A stretch of DNA of 64,000 nt, from contig JAJEKV010000049.1 in assembly GCA_021234155.1 (NCBI GenBank), positions 3,191,487 through 3,255,486 of the forward strand, read 5' to 3'. The position numbers and the translations under genes are program-made. This DNA is from Isoetes taiwanensis (Eukaryota; Streptophyta; Lycopodiopsida; Isoetales; Isoetaceae). Shown piece by piece: positions 1 to 11,520 of the stretch. Positions within the stretch are counted from its first letter, which is position 1; every line of letters begins with the position of its first letter. The notes below the pieces were generated by a model. That model was not told the DNA's origin. It worked only from the letters and a program-made list of their open reading frames with translations, and made no database searches.

Positions 1-290
1 GGAGATGATGACCAAACATCGAGAAGCACACAAAGAAATAGGGCTTATAATATGAATCGCCCAAGAGGTGAGACATGGAAGCCCACAAAACGCTCGGCTA
101 AAATCTAATTGATAACGATGCACCACCGCATGGCCATGACGCCGATTAAAAGCGGGGTGGCGGTATTAATAGAAAGTAAGAAAAGCCTTCAGAAAAGGCT
201 ACAATATACCAGCGTGATGTGCTAGTGGCGCCCTTTAGGGAGGTCACCCATGCTACATCAGTCCAGGGGCCTTAGGGCACAAGGGACATC
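1..290 (+). mobile_element. LINE family 2, 3'-end fragment (cut by window start)
   Basis: This stretch matches 4792-5050, the 3' untranslated end of the family-2 LINE at 3731-5192, nearly base for base. It lacks the pentanucleotide tail that follows at 5051. It directly abuts repeat unit A, just as the other copy abuts unit B, so the duplication that made units A and B probably carried this LINE end along. The rest of this copy lies outside the window. Confidence 0.75.
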
Positions 291-1037
291 TCCCCCATGC
301 TCGCATCATATCAATTCTTCCTTTCTCAATAGATTGTCTATGATCATCTCTATAACTTTAATAACTTTGCAAAATCTAGAAATAATTATGGATATTCTTG
401 TTCTTCCATAGTATCATAAATCCCTTGTACCTCCACGGCACTACTCGATCGTATCTCTACAACATAGATGCAACTTGTGTCAGGCTTATTGTGTTGCAAT
501 CACAATTACCACTCTTCAAAAATATACATTATGCACCCTTGTTCAAACCTATTGCATTGTGCATCACAAGTGCTAATTTACTAAGAGCCATTCACATTTA
601 GTGCACTGTGTTTGAGCTTATAATGTTGCAACTATAATTATCAATCTACCATGGGTACACTTTATACAAAAGTAAATATTTAATTTTTATTGTGCATAAA
701 GAAAAATCAACTTACAAGTTTGTCCATTTAATATGTAGCAAAATAACAGGGGGTTCCAGGGGGATCTGATATGGATCAATGCCTCGCAGTCTTGACGAGC
801 TGATGAATATGCAAGGGTTCCTCTACTTACAGAAGGAAACTTTATATGGGTCACTAAACACAGAAGTTAGTCACAGGCTTTAGACTGGTCGTTGACGGCA
901 GAAGCTGGTCACAGACTTGGAGTCAATATCCTTTTGATGAGTCTGACTGTCCATTAAGTAGACGATTTTTCCTTTTTTTTGTACCTTTTGTTACAAATCT
1001 CCATAAGTGACATCTCCTTTTGCTGGTTGCATTATTG

Positions 1038-3491
1038 CTGCTCAGGGACAGCAACATTTCCGCGTAACCGATGGTTTGATGCGGAGTGTAAAGAACGCAA
1101 GCGCCAGCTCCGTCACATTCTGGATCCAGGTACCCGCTTGCAGGCCACCACACAGTACCGCGCCCATCTGAAGGAGACAAAGGCGCGGTACCTTGCCAGG
1201 CATCAGGGGGAGATGTTCGGCCTGCTGGACACTCATCCTCGAACCTTTTGGCGCAGAGTGCTTCGAAGGCCAGCCCAGCCTACAGGGGACATCACACCCG
1301 GGCAGTGGGAACAATACTTGCAGCTCTATGACCCACCAGGGACGCGTACGCCCATACCCCCACAGGATGGCCCCCCATTGGTTCTCGCGGAGGAGGATGT
1401 TGTGGAGGGCCTGCAACGGCTGGCTAATGGGAAGGCAGCTGACCTCGATGGTATGCAGGCCGAGTTACTCAAATGGGCAGGGCAGCCGCTGGTGCCGATC
1501 CTCACTACCGCTCAACGGATCATTGCGGAAGGTTTCCCCGACAATGGACCACAAGCGTGGTTGACCCCATTCACAAGGCTGGGCGACCCACACCGTCCGC
1601 CCAATTACGGACGATCATGTTCGGGATTCCAAGATTTGCCAAACCGTTATCGGCATTCTCGAAAGCGCGATTTGACCCATCGGGCGTAGAGGGCAGCGAG
1701 ATGTGCGAGCCCTCACACAAAGTAAGGCTTTAGACCCCGCCACTCAACGATTGACCATATCTTTAAAATCGCGGCACCGATTGAAGATGGACCCGTAATC
1801 ATCGGCAGGACTTGTATTGCTGCTTTGTGGACTTCGCGAAGGCTTTAGATACGGTCCCCCGGGAAAAGCTACGGGCTAGACTGCATCAACTGGGGCTGCC
1901 GCTGCCTATGCAGAATGCCATATACAGGCTGTATGAGAGTTGTTTTGGCAGGATGCAGCCGACGGACCAAGCATTCACCAGTAGCATCGGGGTCCGGCAG
2001 GGCTGCCCCCTCTCAACAACACTTTTCGGCCTCTACATTGATCAGTTAGAGCCCTGGCTTCATGAGCATGGGGGGATGGCATACAGCTTTTGCACCAGGT
2101 CATCCGCCAGCTCATCTATGCAGACGATGTTGACCTTCTGGCCCACACCCCAGAAGTTATGCAGTCTCATCTGGATGCCCTAGACACATTCTGTCAGGCT
2201 ACAGACATGCGCGTGAATCTGGCCAAGACCAGGGTGGTTCTCATATCCTCTTCACGCCACCCCACGCCTCCTGCACTCACATATCGGGGACAGCCTGTGG
2301 AGGTCACGCCCACCTACAAGTACCTAGGGGTGGAGTTCCCCTCCTCGCTCTGTTGGGAGGCATCCATCCGCTTGCGGGTGGTGGCCCAGCCGGAAAAGCT
2401 TTATGCCATGCGTAATAACACCACCGTGCGTAGAGCTCTCTATGATTGGGGCCATCGGGCCACATCTGTTTTCGCAATCGGTCGAGCCCGCCCTTCTTCA
2501 GACGGTCGAGGTTTGGGGCCGATCGTCTCTTTAGCTTACACTGGAATGACTTGGAGCAAAAGTGTATAAGGCATTTTGGCACGCACTTGGGGTGAAACCT
2601 TCAGTCCCCATCGTAAGGGCCGCTAAAAACCGGATTCTTGTCGCTTCAACGGGCAGCCCTTGATAGACACATCGCCTATTTTCGTAAAGTGGTTAATATG
2701 GGTGATGCTTTCGGCCCCGCACCGCTTACGCCGGGCAATGGGCCCGCAGCCGCTCGGCCGCTTGGAGGGGTAAGAGAGATCGCTGGTTCGCCAGATGGAA
2801 CGCAAGAAGAGCATGTGTACGCAAGTGTGGGACACAGAGGCCGATCGTGGCGTACCAGGGAGTACCGGACGCTTGCTTCCTTGGCAAGCTCTGGGACCCC
2901 GGCGCTCTAGAGCAGGTCAAAATGGCCCATTACAAGGAGCATATCAACCCCGTGTTAGCCCGGGGCCCGCAGCTCTATCTGCGTTCCCAGCTGCCCCTGA
3001 AAAAGCGCATTCGCTCATTGCCTCCATTCGCTCTGTCAGTGCTGTCAAACGGGTGCCATTGAGGATGAGTCTCACACTTTCCAGAGTTGCCCAAAGATTC
3101 GGTCGATCCGGGCGATATCGCTCCCTTAGTACGGCCGGACTTGCCCCTACATTTGCTGATGAACACACCGTCAGTACGTGCTCTAAGGTCGTACATTCAG
3201 GAGGTACTGGATCTGCGAGCTCACCTTTGCCCCGCCCTGGCTGCCCGCTCATCAGGCACTACGGGTGCGGTGCATGAGTGTATATATTTGTGTGTTTTTG
3301 CATTTTATATATTGGAACAGTTTGTCAGCAGGCTGATTGCTGCCATGGTTTTTCCCTCGAAAACCCTTCGGGGCGGGGGTGTTTTAATCCGGGTAGTAAT
3401 CCGCTTGCTGCGCTTTTGTATTGGGTCCCATAGACCGATTGGTCTCCGTGGACGATAAAAATACCTTCCTTCCTTCCTTCCTTCCTTCCTT
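1038..3491 (+). mobile_element. LINE family 1, copy 1 (5'-truncated, decayed)
   Basis: Non-LTR retrotransposon fragment. The broken frames encode the endonuclease-RT linker (PRNRWFDAECKERKRQ, ~1060), an RT region with GVRQGCPLSTTLFGLYID (~1990) and the catalytic box YADD (~2116), then the C-terminal region, followed by a 3' UTR ending in a short hairpin and (CCTT)n at 3463-3491. Unit B (5925-5975) gives the uninterrupted target. No target duplication longer than a base or two is visible. Frameshifts and stops show it is dead. Clade not assigned; it is not the plant L1 type seen at 27-34 kb. Confidence 0.85.
1042..3277 (+). pseudogene. LINE reverse transcriptase pseudogene (family 1)
   Basis: Coding remnant of the family-1 polyprotein, spread over several frames: linker 979-1689, fingers/palm 1812-2183, palm with YADD to thumb 2090-2569, and C-terminal domain 2795-3277. 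The LANGKAADLDGMQAELLKW block matches the same block in copy 2 (about 35190-35260) and in LINE E (about 44420-44500). At least four frame changes separate the blocks. It would have copied its own RNA at a nicked target site. Confidence 0.8.
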
Positions 3492-3730
3492 TGTATTAGT
3501 CAAGCTTGTCCATTAAATGGTTCACGTTGCTTGTCTTTGCTATTATAAAAATAGCATGTCAACATTTTAGAAGGATTATAACAGGCTTGCCTTTATAAGA
3601 AAAAGATGCCTTTGTAAACAATATTTTAAAAATGGTCCCCCATATTATCCTATGCCCCTTCATAGTATTATTGGGAAAATCTCATAGGCATAATATTTAC
3701 ACTGAATTTGTCATATTTCTCAAACCTATT

Positions 3731-5192
3731 AGAGAATGCACAGGTTATTAAAGCTACTAGAGAGCTTCTGCGAAAGAATAGGGTTAACAGTGAACCTCGT
3801 GAAAACCAAAATAGTCATCTTCGGTAACAGGAACAGACACAGGCCTTTTAGGTATATGGGGAGAGAATTAGAGGAATCAACAGAATATAGGTATCTGGGA
3901 TATGACGCACACAGCACGGGGAAATGGGCTAAAGGTGCAGATGCCAGGGTTCAATCAGCCATTGGGAGCTACTTCAGTATGAAAAATTTCTGTAATAAAA
4001 GTAGAATAATCAACTGGGAGATCAAGTGCTACTTGTTCAGTGCAGTGGTCGTGTCGACTCAACTATATGGGGCTGAAGCATGGGGATCGGGCCTAACAGA
4101 TAAGAAATGGGACAAACAAGAAGGGATCTTTAGACAATGGCATAAACAGGAATTTAGGGTGCGGGCAAACACACCCCTGACAGAAACCAATGGAATTGAG
4201 AGCATGGGAAAGGACTATCAGGTACCTAATGAAAGACAATTCAGGGGGTCACTTAGGGAAGCTGTCAAGCATTGCAATCAACGAAGCAAAATCACACATC
4301 ATCATAAGCAGTGGATGGTTCAAAGATGTAGCGATATGGACTAGAGAAATGGGGATGAACCTGAGTGATCTAGTAAATGAAGGGAAATGGAATGAAGACT
4401 GGGCTGACAAGGCTACATGACCATGGCTGCAAAAACACACCGGACCCAAGACACTTTGGCTCACGACAGTTTTCAATCCAGAACAGCAGATAGGGCAACA
4501 GATGTACCGAGACAATCTGCTAGGGAAGGCCAGGAGAGATGTCCTGGCGAGATTTAGGATGGGGAGCCACGATCTAAGAATTGAAAAAGACAGATGGAGG
4601 AAAATAGAAAGGGAGAACCGGATATGCAGAATCTGTGACACAGGAAAAGTAGAGGATGAGAATCACCTGCTCAACGAGTACCCAGTGTACGGAGACATCA
4701 GGAACAAGTACTCTGGCATAAGATGGGGATAGCCAGTACACACCCTGATGATAAGGGCAGACACAATGAAAGATCTGGCAGATGCAATCCAGGAGATGAT
4801 GACCAAACATCGAGAAGCACACAAAGAAAGAGAGCTTATAATATGAATCGCCCAAGAGGTGAGACATGGAAGCCCACAAAATGCTCGGCTAAAAGTTGAT
4901 TGATAACGATGCACCACCGCACGGCCATGACGCCGATTAAAAGCGGGGTGCCGGTACTAATAGAAACTAAGAAAGGCCTTCAGAAAAGGCTATAATATAT
5001 CAGCGTGATATGCTAGTAATGCTACATAGTCCAGGGACCTTAGGGCACAAGGGAGAATAATTCTATTCTATTCTATTCTATTCTAATCTATTCTATTCTA
5101 TTCTATTCTATTCTATTCTATTCTATTCTATTCTATTCTATTCTATTCTATTCTATTCTATTCTATTCTATTCTATTCTATTCTATTCTATT
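3731..5192 (+). mobile_element. LINE family 2, 5'-truncated copy with (TTCTA)n tail
   Basis: The fragment starts within the RT palm/thumb (MHRLLKLLESFCERIGLTVN), runs through YRYLGYDAHSTGKWA and a Cys/His zinc-like C-terminus near 4620-4690 (C..C....H), then a ~310-base 3' UTR and a pentanucleotide tail. The junctions are clear because repeat unit C keeps the empty site (6221-6240): CAAACCTATT then CAAGTGGACC are adjacent there and separated here by 1462 bases. Stops and frameshifts (about 4190, 4420) show decay. Confidence 0.85.
5051..5192 (+). repeat. (TTCTA)n pentanucleotide tail
   Basis: About 28 near-perfect TTCTA units form the 3' tail of the family-2 LINE. Such microsatellite tails are typical of LINEs that do not use poly(A). 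One unit carries a T-to-A change (TAATC). Confidence 0.95.
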
Positions 5193-6230
5193 CAAGTGGA
5201 CCACTCCCCCATGCTCGCATCATATCAATCCTTCCTTTCTCAAGATAGATTGTCTATGATCATCTCTAGAACTTTAATAACTTTGCAAAATCTAGAAATA
5301 ATTATGGATATTCTTGTTCTTCCATGATATCATAAATCCCTTGTACCTCCACGGCACTACTCGATCGTATCTCTACAACAGAGATGCAACTTTTGTCAGG
5401 CTTATTGTGTTGCAAACACAATTACCACTCTTCAAAAATATACATTATGCACTCTTGTTCAAACCTATTACATTGTGCATCACAAGTGCTAATTTACTAA
5501 GAGCCATTCACATTTAATGCATTGTGTTCGAGCTTATAATGTTGCAACTATAATTATCAATCTACCATGGGTACACTTTATACAAAAGTAAATATTTAAT
5601 TTTTATTGTGCATAAAGAAAAATCAACTTACAAGTTTGTCCATTTAATATGTAGCAAAATAACAGGGGGTTCCAGGGGGATCTGATATGGATCAATGCCT
5701 CACAGTCTTGACGAGTTGATGAATATGCAAGGGTTCCTCAACTTACAGAAGGAAACTTTATATGGGTCACTAAAGACAGAAGTTAGTCACGGGCTTTAGG
5801 CTGGTCGTTGACGGTAGAAGCTGGTCACAGACTTGGAGTCAATATCCTTTTGATGAGTCTGACTATCCATTAAGCAGACGATTTTTCCTTTTTTTTGTAC
5901 CTTTTGTTACAAATCTCCATAAATGACATCTCCTTTTGCTGGTTGTATTATTGCCCTTTGATATTAGTCAACCTTGTCCATTAAATGGTTCATGATGCTT
6001 ATCTTTGCTATTATAAAAATAGTATGTCGACATTGTAGAAGGATTATAACAGGCTTGCCTTTATAAGAATAGAATAGAATAGAATATGATTTTATCGTCC
6101 ACGGAGACGAAAAAGATGCCTTTGTAAACAATATTTTAACAATGGTTCCCCTATCCTATGCCCCTTCATAGTATTATTGGGGAAATCTCATAATATTTAC
6201 ATAGAATTTGTCATATTTCTCAAACCTATT
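5193..6230. repeat. Repeat unit B (~1 kb)
   Basis: Second copy of the ~1 kb unit. It lacks the LINE present in unit A and so shows the pre-insertion state. It has its own 42-base insertion at 6069-6110. The copies differ by scattered substitutions only. Confidence 0.85.
6069..6110 (-). mobile_element. 42-base micro-insertion: LINE family-1 3' terminus only
   Basis: Unit A reads straight through here (about 3598). Unit B has 42 extra bases which, reverse-complemented, read GTCTCCGTGGACGATAAAAT, the extreme 3' end of the family-1 LINE, followed by ATTCT repeats. This looks like an insertion in which reverse transcription stopped after about 20 template bases. Confidence 0.7.
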
Positions 6231-6937
6231 CAAGTGGACCACTCCCCCATGCTCGCATCATATCAATCCTTCCTTTCTCAAGATAGATTGTCTACGATCA
6301 TCTCTAGAACTTTAATAACTTTGCAAAATCTAGAAATAATTATGGATTTTCTTGTTCTTCCATAGTATCATAAATTCCTTGTACCTCCACGGCACTACTC
6401 GATTGTATCTCTACAATACAGATGCAACTTTTGTCACGCTTATTGTGTTGCAATCACAATTACCACTCTTCAAAAATATACATTATGCACTCTTGTTCAA
6501 ACCTATTGCGCCGTGCATCACAAGTGCTAATTTACTAAGAGCCATTCACATTTAGTGCACTGTGTTCAAGCTTATATGTTGCAACTATAATTATCAATCT
6601 ACCATGGCTCATGGGGGATTCACACAGAAGACCCGTATAAACCTAGTGAGTGTATGGAAGGGGGTTTTTTCTCGACGTTTTTGTACGTATACTAGGGGTT
6701 TAAATCCCCCTCTTACTGACATTCTAGTGTGTTTTGTCCACGGAAGGGGTTTTTTCCAACACTTTTGCGTACGTATATAGGGGTGTTTCTTCTCACCTGA
6801 AGCACGCAGGTGGCATATGTTCATGAGATAAAGGTGAATCCCCCGTGCCATGGCTACACTTTATATAAAAGTAAATATCTAATTTTTATTGTGCATAAGG
6901 AAAAATCAACTTACAAGTTTGTCCATTTAATATGTAG
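6231..6937. repeat. Repeat unit C (partial), with a MITE inside
   Basis: Third copy of the ~1 kb unit. It follows the others through the shared GTTTGTCCATTTAATATG, then continues into the ~440-base repeat array, where units A and B diverge to other sequence. A 238-base MITE interrupts it at 6610-6847. Confidence 0.8.
6610..6847. mobile_element. hAT-type MITE, 238 bp
   Basis: The insertion is defined against units A and B, which lack it. It is flanked by an 8-bp duplication CCATGGCT (6602-6609 and 6848-6855) and has 14-bp terminal inverted repeats, CATGGGGGATTCAC and the complement of GTGAATCCCCCGTG (13 of 14 match). An 8-bp duplication with CA-starting termini is the hAT pattern. No transposase is encoded. 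Confidence 0.85.
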
Positions 6938-8158
6938 CAAAAGGGATCTGATATGGACGTGAAAAAAACAATTCCTGAAACCATAGACCATATATCCCTA
7001 AAACAATTGAATGGGTTGTTATAAAAAAAACATAGATTCAAGATAAAAAATAATCATATTAACTCACTGGATATATTGCTTAAAGTAGTCTTATTAGGAC
7101 ATTGAGTTATTTTGATAGAGGTTCGAGCCACCATGTTTTATATTCTAAAACCTTGGGCCGTATAGAGGTTTGATATTCCCTCAAAACCTTAGGCGAAATC
7201 GTATTTTATATATCAAAATCATAGGCGCCTCCAATCATAAATAACTATTAGTCCAAAGTGCACCTCGTTTAGAGTATGTAGCAAAATAACAGGGGGTTCC
7301 AGGGGGATCTGATATGGATGTAAAAAAAAAGCAATTCCTAAAACCTAGACCATATATCCCTAAAACAATTGAATGAGTTGTTAAAAAAAAACATAGATTC
7401 AAGATAAAAAATAATCACATTAGTTCACTGGATATATTGGTTGAAGTAGTCTTATTAGGACATTGAGTTATTTTGGTAGAGGTTCGAGCCCCCGTATTTC
7501 ATATTCTAAAACCTTAGGCAAAGCCGTATAGAGGTTCGATATTCCCTCAAAACCTTAGGCGAAATCGTATTTCGTATTTTAAAATCATAGGCGCCTCCAA
7601 TCATAAATGATTGTAAGCGAAACAAGAGGTGCCCACAGGCCCCAACATATGATTGGGTCATAGGATCGACGAATCCGACGACTGTAGTAGTCCAAGGTGC
7701 ACCTCGTTTAGAATATGTAACAAAATAACAGGGGGTTCCAGGGGGATCTGATATGGATGTAAAAAAAAAATAATTCCTGAAACCATAGACCATATATCCC
7801 TAAAACAATTGAATGAGTTGTTATAAAAAAAAACATAGATTTAAGATAAAAAATAATCACATTAGCTTACTAGATATATTAGTTAAAGTAGTCTTATTAG
7901 GACATTGAGTTATTTTGATAGAGGTTCGAGCCCACGTATTTGATATTCTAAAACCTTAGGCAAAACCGTATAGAGGTTCGATATTCCCTCAAAACCTTAT
8001 GCGAAATCGTATTTCATAATTCAAAATCATAAGGCGCCTCCAATCATAAATGACTATAAGCGAAACGAGAGGTGCCCAGAGGCCCCAACATACGATCTGG
8101 GTCGTAGGATCGACGAATCCGACGATTATGGTAGTCTAAGGTGCACCTCGTTTAGATT
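6938..8158. repeat. Array of three ~340-446 bp direct repeats
   Basis: Three units begin near 6930, 7272 and 7712, each with AGGGGGATCTGATATGGA (the first partly deleted) and ending near GTGCACCTCGTTTAG. Each holds GAGGTTCGAGCC, which resembles a pol III B box, and a second partial match. The first unit lacks an internal ~100 bases. A diverged inverted copy lies at 21119-21455, so this is a dispersed family. No coding frame is convincing. Confidence 0.8.
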
Positions 8159-9099
8159 CACTGAGAAAGAAAATAAACTCAATTCTTTATCCTAAAGTTG
8201 CAATTTGTAACCACTTCTTCTTTCTACACATATATAATCGGAGTCTCCTATTTTTTTTTTCTTGTTCCTTTACTTATTTTTTCTCCGCCGCCTTTTCGTC
8301 GTTTGTCCACAGCTTTTTTAAAGAGAACCTTATCTACTCATGAGACAGCTGTATTGTGTCTTTACAAGAAACGTGCGCAAATTGTCTTCAATCATCATTT
8401 ATTTAAGGCGTCGATCTTCATTTAATGCTCCGATCTTCATGATTCGTTAAGGCTCCGATCTTTAAGGAATGAAAAAACACAGCAAACTTTGCAAAAATTT
8501 AAGAATCAGAATTTGTAATTGACACCTCTTGACGATTGGCACCACTAGGAGATTGAGCATGGTGTTTCTTATGCACGTATAAAATTTGTTGTTGTTCCAG
8601 ATGTTACTCTGGATTCAACAAGATTTTTATTATGGATCAATCTACCTCTAACATTTCATGTGGATCTCTCTGGGTATAAATAGATAGAGTTAGATTGCCT
8701 AAGTTTTTCAATTCAGTAAGACTCGTTGTAAGCAGTTTCATATAAGTTATACCGCCTATTACCAAATTTGTTTCAAATCCCCTGTTTTCTTTGGTTTCAC
8801 ACAGTAGCACCAGTTAATCACGGAATTAGTGTCTATAACAGTGTCACCTTTATCTTTTCCTGCTATAAGTGAGATCATTCACAGAATTAGTATCAAGAAT
8901 AGACTCGCCTGTGTATCTTTTTCTGTTGTAAGTGATAAATTCATTGCTTTTAGAGCTCTAGGCTGCGCCAAAATTTTCAAACATGTTCAGAGATCTATCA
9001 TCTCTTCATGTTTGCCTGAGCTTAGCCATACTAGTGAGGGCCAACTATTCCACAGAAGCTGAGCTGGCCTCGAGGTAAGATGCAAAGAGCTGAAGCTTT
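8159..9099. other. No gene recognised
   Basis: AT-rich sequence with no convincing frame, RNA gene or terminal repeats. The motif CTCCGATCTT recurs at about 8429 and 8453. Confidence 0.6.
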
Positions 9100-9104
9100 G
9101 GCTG

Positions 9105-9335
9105 TATTAACAGTAATGAATTAAGGGATTAATCTCCCTGAACAAACACAATCAGTTTGTGCTTGTACACGTCATCAATCCATGTCAAAGGACATGATGA
9201 TGTGTAAGTGTCCATTCATGAAGAGATGCAACTCATGCCTCTTCACTGACTATGTAAAGCCATGATCCAGGCTCTTTGGATCAATCATCAATCTTCAATA
9301 CATACAATTTTCCGCTTATTTTCTGATTATTAACA
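9105..9335 (+). repeat. 5' LTR
   Basis: Starts TATTAACAGTAATG and ends GATTATTAACA, followed directly by the primer-binding site. No clear TATA box seen. Confidence 0.9.
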
Positions 9336-9348
9336 TGGTATCAGAGCC
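9336..9348 (+). promoter_or_regulatory. Primer-binding site (initiator tRNA-Met)
   Basis: TGGTATCAGAGCC immediately abuts the 5' LTR and matches the standard plant initiator-Met primer site, where minus-strand cDNA synthesis would start. Confidence 0.9.
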
Positions 9349-10426
9349 TCGTTAAAAGGCTGAAGAAATCAAGGGCTGCCTTGTAGAGCAGCCCAGCCCA
9401 AGCAACAGTCAAGCGAACGATCCTGGACACTGCGGAAGAAATTAAGGTTTATACAAAAATCTTAAATTTTTTTTCTCAATCTTAAGCAAGCACATAAAGT
9501 AGCAAGATTATGCTGCTATGACATTGCTCATTGAAGCAAATTTATCACGGCTTCTGTACAAGAATTTTGAATTGGCATCCCCCCTGCCAAATTCATGTTA
9601 AGGTCTCTGCCATGGAAGGCAATGAAGACTGAAAAAGGATGCTGACGCTATCAAACGATGCTCAGCCTGAATTCCAGTGAACAAGACACTGAGAAATATG
9701 CACAAAGTTTGCATGAAAATCTCCCAGAGAGATCACCCTGCGAAGAATAATGCCGCAGCGGAACCTTGCAGAAGAAAATTGCAGAAAGAAACATGGGCCA
9801 ATCCGAGTTATTGGATCCATTCAATCTATGAAGGGCAAGAAGTTTTTGTCCCTTCTCGTGAACAACAACAGCAGAAGAACGTCAAACACTCTGGTTTTAA
9901 TCAACCGGAGCAAAGCAGATCATGCCATCAATTGGTTCTTTCCACATAACAGAGATATGACGGAATCGAATTCCAGTCATGCTGTCCAACGACAGCAGAA
10001 GGAAGGAAAAATAACTTACTGGTTTTTTGGATCAGCCGGATTTAGCCATCCTAAAAATATGGCCTTTTGCCCAATTCGCCCAGACCAACAGGTCGAGACT
10101 ATTATGCCGAAACTCTGTTTTTTTAACCAGATCATTATCAGATACGGCGTTCGCGGCTGATGGACGTCGACCAAGAAAATTTTTGGCAATACTTTGCCAC
10201 GTGGCCAACTGGAACGAAGAGGTGCGCCTACCAGACGCACCCCTTCCGGCTCCTTAATCTTGCTTCCAACTTTGATTTATCATCTCTGCTCCAACTTCGA
10301 TTCTATCTAATCTGCTTTTCCAAATCACTCTTGAAGAGCCTGCGCAACTCTTCAAGCCTCATATCTTCTAGCAGAAAATTATTTTGGATTGGAGCACCTT
10401 TCAACAAGCAAGCAAATCCTTACAAA

Positions 10427-10591
10427 ATGGACAAAGGGAAGAGACCTGCAGAAGAACAATCTTCGAACTCACAAGGCAGTTCCAAGTATTCACCTCCTCC
10501 AAAGCGAAAGGTGAAGTACTCTCAGAATTTGTTTATGATAATGCCAGAATTATTTAAGACTTCCAATAAGAGTCAAAATCATGGATTGTGA
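10427..10591 (+). CDS. Small basic ORF with NLS-like motif, inside the LTR element
   Basis: A 54-codon frame starting MDKGKRPAEEQ and containing PPPKRKVK, which resembles a classical nuclear localisation signal; two basic clusters about 20 residues apart also fit a bipartite signal. It lies in a longer open frame from 10160. It could be a remnant of gag or a captured host exon. Expression is unproven. Confidence 0.35.
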   Translation: MDKGKRPAEEQSSNSQGSSKYSPPPKRKVKYSQNLFMIMPELFKTSNKSQNHGL

Positions 10592-10668
10592 ATTGAATTC
10601 ACATCATCCACATTTGGACCTTAAACTCATATTGTTGCTCTAAGCATCAACAAGAGCTTCAGCAACCG

Positions 10669-10995
10669 GTGTACATCTTACACCATCCAGGGGAAGAGAC
10701 CAAGGAACCCAGTTCCTTGAATGGTCCCCGGATTAATGAGAGTCCCATTGAGATCACTTCAGATGACAACACTCCAATTCCCAACGGAAATAATGAGAGT
10801 GCTGCATCTCCAATTTCTATTATAGAAATATCAAGTGATTCATCTATTCTGGCAGCCGAGTCTTATGACGATTACTCAAGCATAAGTACTCCTAATTCTG
10901 ATGAAGATTTGGCAAATGATGGCGAATACTATCAACTCTTTGAAGCCACCACAACTGGAGCTCAAGAGTATTCGGAGTCGTCATACTCCAGATAA
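10669..10995 (+). CDS. Acidic Ser-rich ORF with SUMO-interaction-like motifs
   Basis: A 108-codon acidic frame. PIEITSDD and SIIEISSDS both have a short aliphatic core followed by Ser/Asp, like SUMO-interacting motifs. The rest is Ser/Asp/Glu-rich and low in complexity. It follows the NLS-like ORF and may be part of the same broken product. Composition alone could produce such motifs, so function is speculative. Confidence 0.35.
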   Translation: MYILHHPGEETKEPSSLNGPRINESPIEITSDDNTPIPNGNNESAASPISIIEISSDSSILAAESYDDYSSISTPNSDEDLANDGEYYQLFEATTTGAQEYSESSYSR

Positions 10996-11510
10996 GTTGT
11001 TCCATTCTGCAAACATAATAAAAACCATCCATAATAATTTGGATGTATAAACCCACAAACTAGTGGTCATCTACATGATGTTAAAGCCACCTCTAAGTGG
11101 TACTCCATAGGGCACTAACTCTTCTAGGTCAAAAACTCTCCAACCTAGATCTTGTTGGAAGTTCCCAAGATCAAAAGGGGGAGAAGTTAGGGAAAGCCAT
11201 AAGCACATGGCACACCCATTTTATGTGTGAAGAGTAGTGGAGTTATTCTGGAAGTTTGATCTTGTAAACTTCCAAAGACTTGAAATAAAGTTCAAGTGTT
11301 GCAGCTTACAAAGTTAAGGGTAAGTCCACAACCCTAGTGGTAGTACCTAACTTGTGAATTTGGGAATAAGCCCACATTAGATGGCATCCATAGTAATGAA
11401 GACCACGTTCTGGTGGTAATGCTTATCATGAAGCTGCAAGTGAAGAAAGGAGCAATGAAGACTCCAAGATGAAGCCGCATAAAATCATATAAAGGTTTGT
11501 TCATGAAGAT

Positions 11511-11520
11511 TAAGGGGGAG
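11511..11520 (+). promoter_or_regulatory. Polypurine tract
   Basis: TAAGGGGGAG directly before the 3' LTR, the usual plus-strand priming site. Confidence 0.85.

Larger units (their letters stand above)
291..3730. repeat. Repeat unit A (~1 kb), interrupted by a LINE
   Basis: This is the first of three copies of a ~1 kb unit (others at 5193-6230 and 6231-6937). Sequence 291-1037 and 3492-3730 matches unit B in order; the middle is a LINE insertion (1038-3491). A 67-codon open frame recurs in all copies (398, 5314, 6352) but has no recognisable domain and no sign of selection, so I do not call it a gene. The unit also contains the first ~45 bases of the repeat arrayed at 6938-8158. Confidence 0.8.

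Noticed and set aside
398-601. 67-codon frame repeated at 5314 and 6352
   Set aside because: It lies inside the thrice-copied repeat unit; conservation follows from the duplication, and no domain or start context supports a gene.
6938-8158. CRISPR-like array
   Set aside because: Units are hundreds of bases long with no short repeat/unique spacer pattern, in a plant nuclear genome.
9336-9348. Considered as a tRNA fragment
   Set aside because: It is the primer-binding site adjoining the LTR, with no other tRNA arms.
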